DNA of 64,000 bases from Lysobacter sp. M2-1. Its GTDB lineage: Bacteria > Pseudomonadota > Gammaproteobacteria > Xanthomonadales > Xanthomonadaceae. The notes under the pieces were generated by a model. That model ran no database searches and was not told where the DNA came from. It worked only from the letters and a program-made list of their open reading frames with translations. Below are positions 60,047-64,000 of the stretch, piece by piece. The stretch spans positions 620,001-684,000 of the forward strand of contig NZ_JAKPBU010000001.1 in assembly GCF_022662495.1 (NCBI RefSeq), written 5' to 3'. Every line of letters begins with the position of its first letter. The first letter of the stretch is position 1. The translations under genes were made by a program, and so were the position numbers.

Positions 60047-61954
60047 TCAGCTCCCGGTGCCGGCCCGCAGCGTGGAGGCGCGGGCCAGCACCTGCGGCGG
60101 CGTCACTTCCTCGGGAATCTGGAACAGGCCCAGGCGGCGGAGTACGCGGCCCGGCCCACGCGCCGAGGTCAGCGCCACGATCGGTATCGACAGCGCTAGA
60201 CCGGCGATCACCGGTGCCATCCAGGCCGCGAGCGCCGGCGAAACCGCATACGCGATCGCAGCCATCAGCACGCCCAGCAGGGTCGTGCCGCCGTAGCTGC
60301 GCAGCAATCCCGACAGCGGCAGGCTGCCGTCGTCGCGGCGCTGCGGTTCCCAGCCCGAATCGCGTCCGGCCAGCACTTCGGCCACGCCGCGCGCCTGCAC
60401 GTACATCGTGATCGGGGCCATCAGTGCGGCGATCAGCGTCTCCAGCAGCATGCTCAGCAGCGCCCTGATCGTGCCGCCGCATCCGCGCCGCAGCTCGCGA
60501 TCGAACAGCATGGCCACATAGCCGAGCAGCTTGGGCGCCATCAGGATGGTCATGGTGAACACGAACACCCACACGAAACGCTGCGGATCCTGCTCGCGCC
60601 AGAACGCGACCGGCGAGAATCCGGCGGTGGCGGACGCCGGTTCCGACAGCATGGCGTGATGCAACGGGATGGCGATGCCGATCAGCATCAGCAGCGCCCA
60701 CATCGGCGCGGTGAAATACTGGCCGATTCCGATCAGCAGGTGCCAGCGGTTGACCCAGTGCAATCCGCGCGCCGGCAACACCGCGCCGTGCTGCAGATTG
60801 CCCTGGCACCAGCGGCGATCGCGCACCAGCATGTCGGTGAGCGAAGGCGGCCCTTCCTCGTAGCTGCCACCCAGGCCGGGCACCATGTACAGCGCCCAGC
60901 CGCCGCGCCGCAACAGCGCGGCCTCGACGAAGTCGTGGCTGAGCACGGTGCCGCGGAACGGCCTGACCCCGCGCAGTTCCGGCAGGCCGGCCTGCGCGGC
61001 GAAGGCAGCGGTGCGGATGATCGCGTTGTGTCCCCAGTAGTTGCTCTCGGCGCCATGCCACCAGGCGATGCCATGCGCAACGATCGGTCCGTACACGCGT
61101 CCGGAGAACTGCTGCATGCGCGCGAACAGGGTGTTGCCGTTGACCACGACGGGGAAGGTCTGGATCAGCGCCACGTCGGGATGCCGCTCCATCGCCGCCG
61201 CCAGGCGCACGATCGTGTCGCCGGTCATCAGGCTGTCCGCATCCAGGATCAGCATGTGCGGATACGCCGCACCGAAGCGGCGCACCCATTCGGCGATATT
61301 GCCGGCCTTGCGCTCGGCATTGTCGGCACGGCGCCGGTAGAACAGCCGCGCACCGTCGCCGAGCCGCTGGCGCAGGACGGCGAACGCGGCTTCCTCCTCG
61401 GCCTGGATCTCGGGCCGGGTGGTATCGCTGAGCACGAAGAAATCGAACCGCCCGCCATGGCCGGTCGCTGCGACCGACTCGTACATCGCCTGCAGCCCCG
61501 CCAGCAGCCGATCGGGAGCCTCGTTGTAGGTGGGCATCAGTAACGCCGTGCGCGAGGCGGGCACCGGCAGCGGATCGTGCGGCGACAGGCCCAGGCGCAC
61601 ATGCGGATGCGCCAGCACGTTGACGAATCCGGCCAGCGCGCTGACGAAGGACTGCGCGATCCACGCGAACAGCGCCACGAACAGCAGCAGCAATAGCCCT
61701 TCCAGCACATCGGTGCCCTGTCCGCGCAGCAGCCACCAGATCTGGTAGGCGGCGGTCAGGGTCAGCGCCGCGGTCACCCCGATCACGCATACCCGGCGCA
61801 GCCACATGCCGGCGGGCATCGACGGCAGCGACGTGCGCGCGAGCCTTCCCTCGCGCAGCGACTGGATCGGCATCGGCAGCGGGGTCTCCGCGGGCAGCCA
61901 GTCGCCCGGGGCTGCCGGCGAGGGTGGGGCCGTCGCTGCGACTACGGATTCCAT
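60047..61954 (-). CDS. opgH: Glucans biosynthesis glucosyltransferase H
   Basis: 635 residues, GT2 processive glycosyltransferase in the inner membrane. TM segments at about 50-110 and 370-570 surround the catalytic loop. Motifs: [14 protein letters not shown] (DxD-type), [15 protein letters not shown] and the RRWCQGN (QxxRW-type). Makes the beta-1,2-glucan backbone of osmoregulated periplasmic glucans, with OpgG. It starts 13 bases inside opgG, coupling translation. Confidence 0.96.
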   Translation of the reverse strand: MESVVAATAPPSPAAPGDWLPAETPLPMPIQSLREGRLARTSLPSMPAGMWLRRVCVIGVTAALTLTAAYQIWWLLRGQGTDVLEGLLLLLFVALFAWIAQSFVSALAGFVNVLAHPHVRLGLSPHDPLPVPASRTALLMPTYNEAPDRLLAGLQAMYESVAATGHGGRFDFFVLSDTTRPEIQAEEEAAFAVLRQRLGDGARLFYRRRADNAERKAGNIAEWVRRFGAAYPHMLILDADSLMTGDTIVRLAAAMERHPDVALIQTFPVVVNGNTLFARMQQFSGRVYGPIVAHGIAWWHGAESNYWGHNAIIRTAAFAAQAGLPELRGVRPFRGTVLSHDFVEAALLRRGGWALYMVPGLGGSYEEGPPSLTDMLVRDRRWCQGNLQHGAVLPARGLHWVNRWHLLIGIGQYFTAPMWALLMLIGIAIPLHHAMLSEPASATAGFSPVAFWREQDPQRFVWVFVFTMTILMAPKLLGYVAMLFDRELRRGCGGTIRALLSMLLETLIAALMAPITMYVQARGVAEVLAGRDSGWEPQRRDDGSLPLSGLLRSYGGTTLLGVLMAAIAYAVSPALAAWMAPVIAGLALSIPIVALTSARGPGRVLRRLGLFQIPEEVTPPQVLARASTLRAGTGS

Positions 61955-63498
61955 CGATACAGCCAGGTTTCCGACAACCGTCCCTGCGCGTCGCGCAGAT
62001 GCGCCTGCAGTTCGATCTCGGTGTGCTTGCCCGGCACCAGTTCGAAGCTCAGCCGCCAGTGCCCGACCGCATCGTTGCGGTAGACCACCGCGTTGCGCAC
62101 CTGGCCCTTGGACGCGGTCACCACCGGCTCGATGCCCTTGGCGTCGGCCGGCAGCTTCGCCATTCGCCCGCCGGCCAGCTCCAGCACGATCAGGCGCGCA
62201 TCGGGCCGGTCGGGCTGCTCGAACTTGGGCACCGCGCCGATGCGAGTGGCCGCGACCAGCGCAAGGTCCGGCTGCCAGCTGTGTTCGTCGCACCAGTGCA
62301 GGCGATAGCGAAAGCGGTATTCGCGCCCGGCCGCGAACGGCTGTGCGGGGCGCCAGAACGCAACGATGTTGTCGTGGTATTCGTCGGCAGTCGGGATTTC
62401 GACCAGCACCACCGCGCCGGCTCCCCAGTCGCCGACCGGTTCCACCCACAGGCTCGGGCGCTTCTGGTAATTGGCCTCTGCGTCCATGTAGTCGGTGAAG
62501 GCGCGCTTGCGCTGCATCAGCCCGAAGCCGCGCACGGCGCTGTCCTGGAAGGTACTCATCTGCAGCGCCGCCGGATTGGACAGCGGCCGCCACAGCTGCT
62601 CGTTGTTGCCGTTGAGCATGGCCAGTCCATCGGAGTCGTGCACCGCCGGCCGGTAGTCGTCGATGCCCAGGCGATCGCCGGCGTCGAACTGGAACATGCT
62701 GGTCAGCGGCGCGATGCCGGCGCGCGCCAGTTCCACCCGCGGATACAAGCGCATGTCGACATCGAACACGGTTTGCGTGCCGGGGCGGATCCGGAAGCGC
62801 AACGCGGCCGCTGCGCTGGGGCCGTCCAGCAGCGCGTGCACCACGACCGCGTCGGCGCCCAGTGCGGGACGTTCGAGCCAGAAGGTCGTGAACGCGGGGA
62901 ATTCCTCCGGCTCCGGATCGCCGGTCCTCAGCGCCAGTCCGCGTGCCGACAGGCCATAGGCCTGGCCCCTGGCCACGGCGCGGAAGTAGCTCGCGCCCTG
63001 AAACACCGCGAACTCGTCCAGGTAGTCGGCGCGGTTGACCGGGCCGTGCAGGCGGAACCCGGCGAAGCCGAGGTCGCGCGATTTCGGCACCGGCGACTTG
63101 CCGTAGGTGAACATGTCGGGCGAATACGGGATGGGCGATGCGCGTCCATCGACCACTTCGTACAGATCGACCCGGGCCTTGGCGGTCCATCCGCGGTGGA
63201 AGAACTGCGCCTGGAACGGCGAGGCGGTCCCGCGCCACAGCGCATGGTCGGCGCGGAACCGGTAGTCGCGGTACTGGTCGTAGTCCAGGCCGGCCAGTTC
63301 CGGGGGCAACTGCAGGTTCGGCGGCCGGTACGGCTGCGCCGCCAGCGACCGCGCCAGCCGCGCCACCGTATCGGCATCGAAGGCCTCGGCGGCGGCCGGC
63401 TGCGCGGCCGCGCCCTGGGCTGCGAACGCTCTTCCACCACCGAACGCCGCCATCAGCGGCAGCGACAGACCGGACAGGATCACATCACGACGACGCAC
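61942..63498 (-). CDS. opgG: Glucan biosynthesis protein G/D, Tat-exported
   Basis: 518 residues from GTG 63498, preceded by GGGGTAAGC; a longer frame starts at 63573. The shorter form opens with a compact Tat signal, [18 protein letters not shown], and ends FAAQG. The mature protein shows [79 protein letters not shown] and [15 protein letters not shown] of the OpgG/OpgD family. The Tat signal is like OpgD, which is why the exact member is not certain. Acts in periplasm with OpgH. Confidence 0.92.
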   Translation of the reverse strand: MRRRDVILSGLSLPLMAAFGGGRAFAAQGAAAQPAAAEAFDADTVARLARSLAAQPYRPPNLQLPPELAGLDYDQYRDYRFRADHALWRGTASPFQAQFFHRGWTAKARVDLYEVVDGRASPIPYSPDMFTYGKSPVPKSRDLGFAGFRLHGPVNRADYLDEFAVFQGASYFRAVARGQAYGLSARGLALRTGDPEPEEFPAFTTFWLERPALGADAVVVHALLDGPSAAAALRFRIRPGTQTVFDVDMRLYPRVELARAGIAPLTSMFQFDAGDRLGIDDYRPAVHDSDGLAMLNGNNEQLWRPLSNPAALQMSTFQDSAVRGFGLMQRKRAFTDYMDAEANYQKRPSLWVEPVGDWGAGAVVLVEIPTADEYHDNIVAFWRPAQPFAAGREYRFRYRLHWCDEHSWQPDLALVAATRIGAVPKFEQPDRPDARLIVLELAGGRMAKLPADAKGIEPVVTASKGQVRNAVVYRNDAVGHWRLSFELVPGKHTEIELQAHLRDAQGRLSETWLYRWNP

Positions 63499-63625
63499 GC
63501 GCTTACCCCGGGGGATGGGTTCGCCGCGCACTATACGGATCGTGCGCGCGCACGGTGTAAGAAACGCATTCACGCCGGTATCGGCCGCACGCGCGATGCG
63601 GACGCCTGCGCGCCCGACACAAAGA

Positions 63626-63650
63626 AGCCCCGCGATGCGGGGCTTTTTAT
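63626..63650. terminator. Bidirectional intrinsic terminator between rpoD and opgG
   Basis: Eight-base stem AGCCCCGC / GCGGGGCT with a GAT loop, followed on the plus strand by TTTTTAT and on the minus strand by TTCTTTGTG. It lies 22 bases past the rpoD stop and should end rpoD transcription. Confidence 0.85.
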
Positions 63651-63672
63651 CTGGCGCCGCCAGTGCGGCGCG

Positions 63673-64000
<328 letters not shown>

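Overview
The window is GC-rich, densely coded DNA that looks like the chromosome of a Lysobacteraceae (Xanthomonadaceae) gammaproteobacterium such as Lysobacter, Luteimonas or a relative. The grounds are a large TonB-dependent receptor followed by a SapC / tryptophan-halogenase / JmjC-cupin set, an opgG-opgH pair, a GH92 alpha-mannosidase, YaeQ, AceE, the malic-enzyme/phosphotransacetylase fusion, and the C-terminus of RpoD at the right edge. Both ends are cut: a VOC protein on the left and rpoD on the right. Family assignments come from motifs and remembered family sequences; nothing was searched.

Layout. 1-7349: mixed single genes (VOC, MFS exporter, SRPBCC, an unrecognised 540-residue protein, yaeQ, M20 amidohydrolase, YHYH/Excalibur protein). 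7410-9242: metallo-hydrolase and tetR, divergent around a double operator. 9410-11440: a secreted protein with three exact 68-residue four-cysteine repeats, plus two small unknown proteins. 11511-17912: an SDR / RND permease / adaptor operon with two divergent TetR genes and two copies of one operator. 17913-22250: a patchwork of decayed repeats, an inserted-looking two-gene cassette, an Lpp-like lipoprotein, an L,D-transpeptidase whose best start is ATC, and an integron attC-like site. 22250-31748: a secreted hydrolase, a GAF-GAF-GGDEF-EAL protein, a serine hydrolase / AraC / lipoprotein-methyltransferase run, and an MddA-like methyltransferase behind a LuxR-hydrolase regulator with palindromic operators.

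31878-34652 is aceE. 34954-37810 is a PP2C phosphatase / anti-sigma kinase / STAS partner-switching module. 38285-46257 is the TonB receptor operon with a LacI-type operator in front and an intrinsic terminator after the receptor. 46286-53510 carries maeB, a DUF1704 protein, rsgA and an LVIVD propeller. 53795-56137 is a second winged-helix/TPR membrane regulator. An FNR/ANR-like box precedes a universal stress protein at 56468. tRNA-Ile2(CAU) lies at 57006-57081, followed by GH92 mannosidase, a SnoaL-like protein, opgH, opgG, a terminator and rpoD.

The strongest candidates for new biology are the 68-residue cysteine-repeat protein, the attC/repeat patchwork at 17.9-22.3 kb, the coupled halogenase-cupin-SapC receptor operon, the MddA regulatory unit, and the sigma-less partner-switching cassette.
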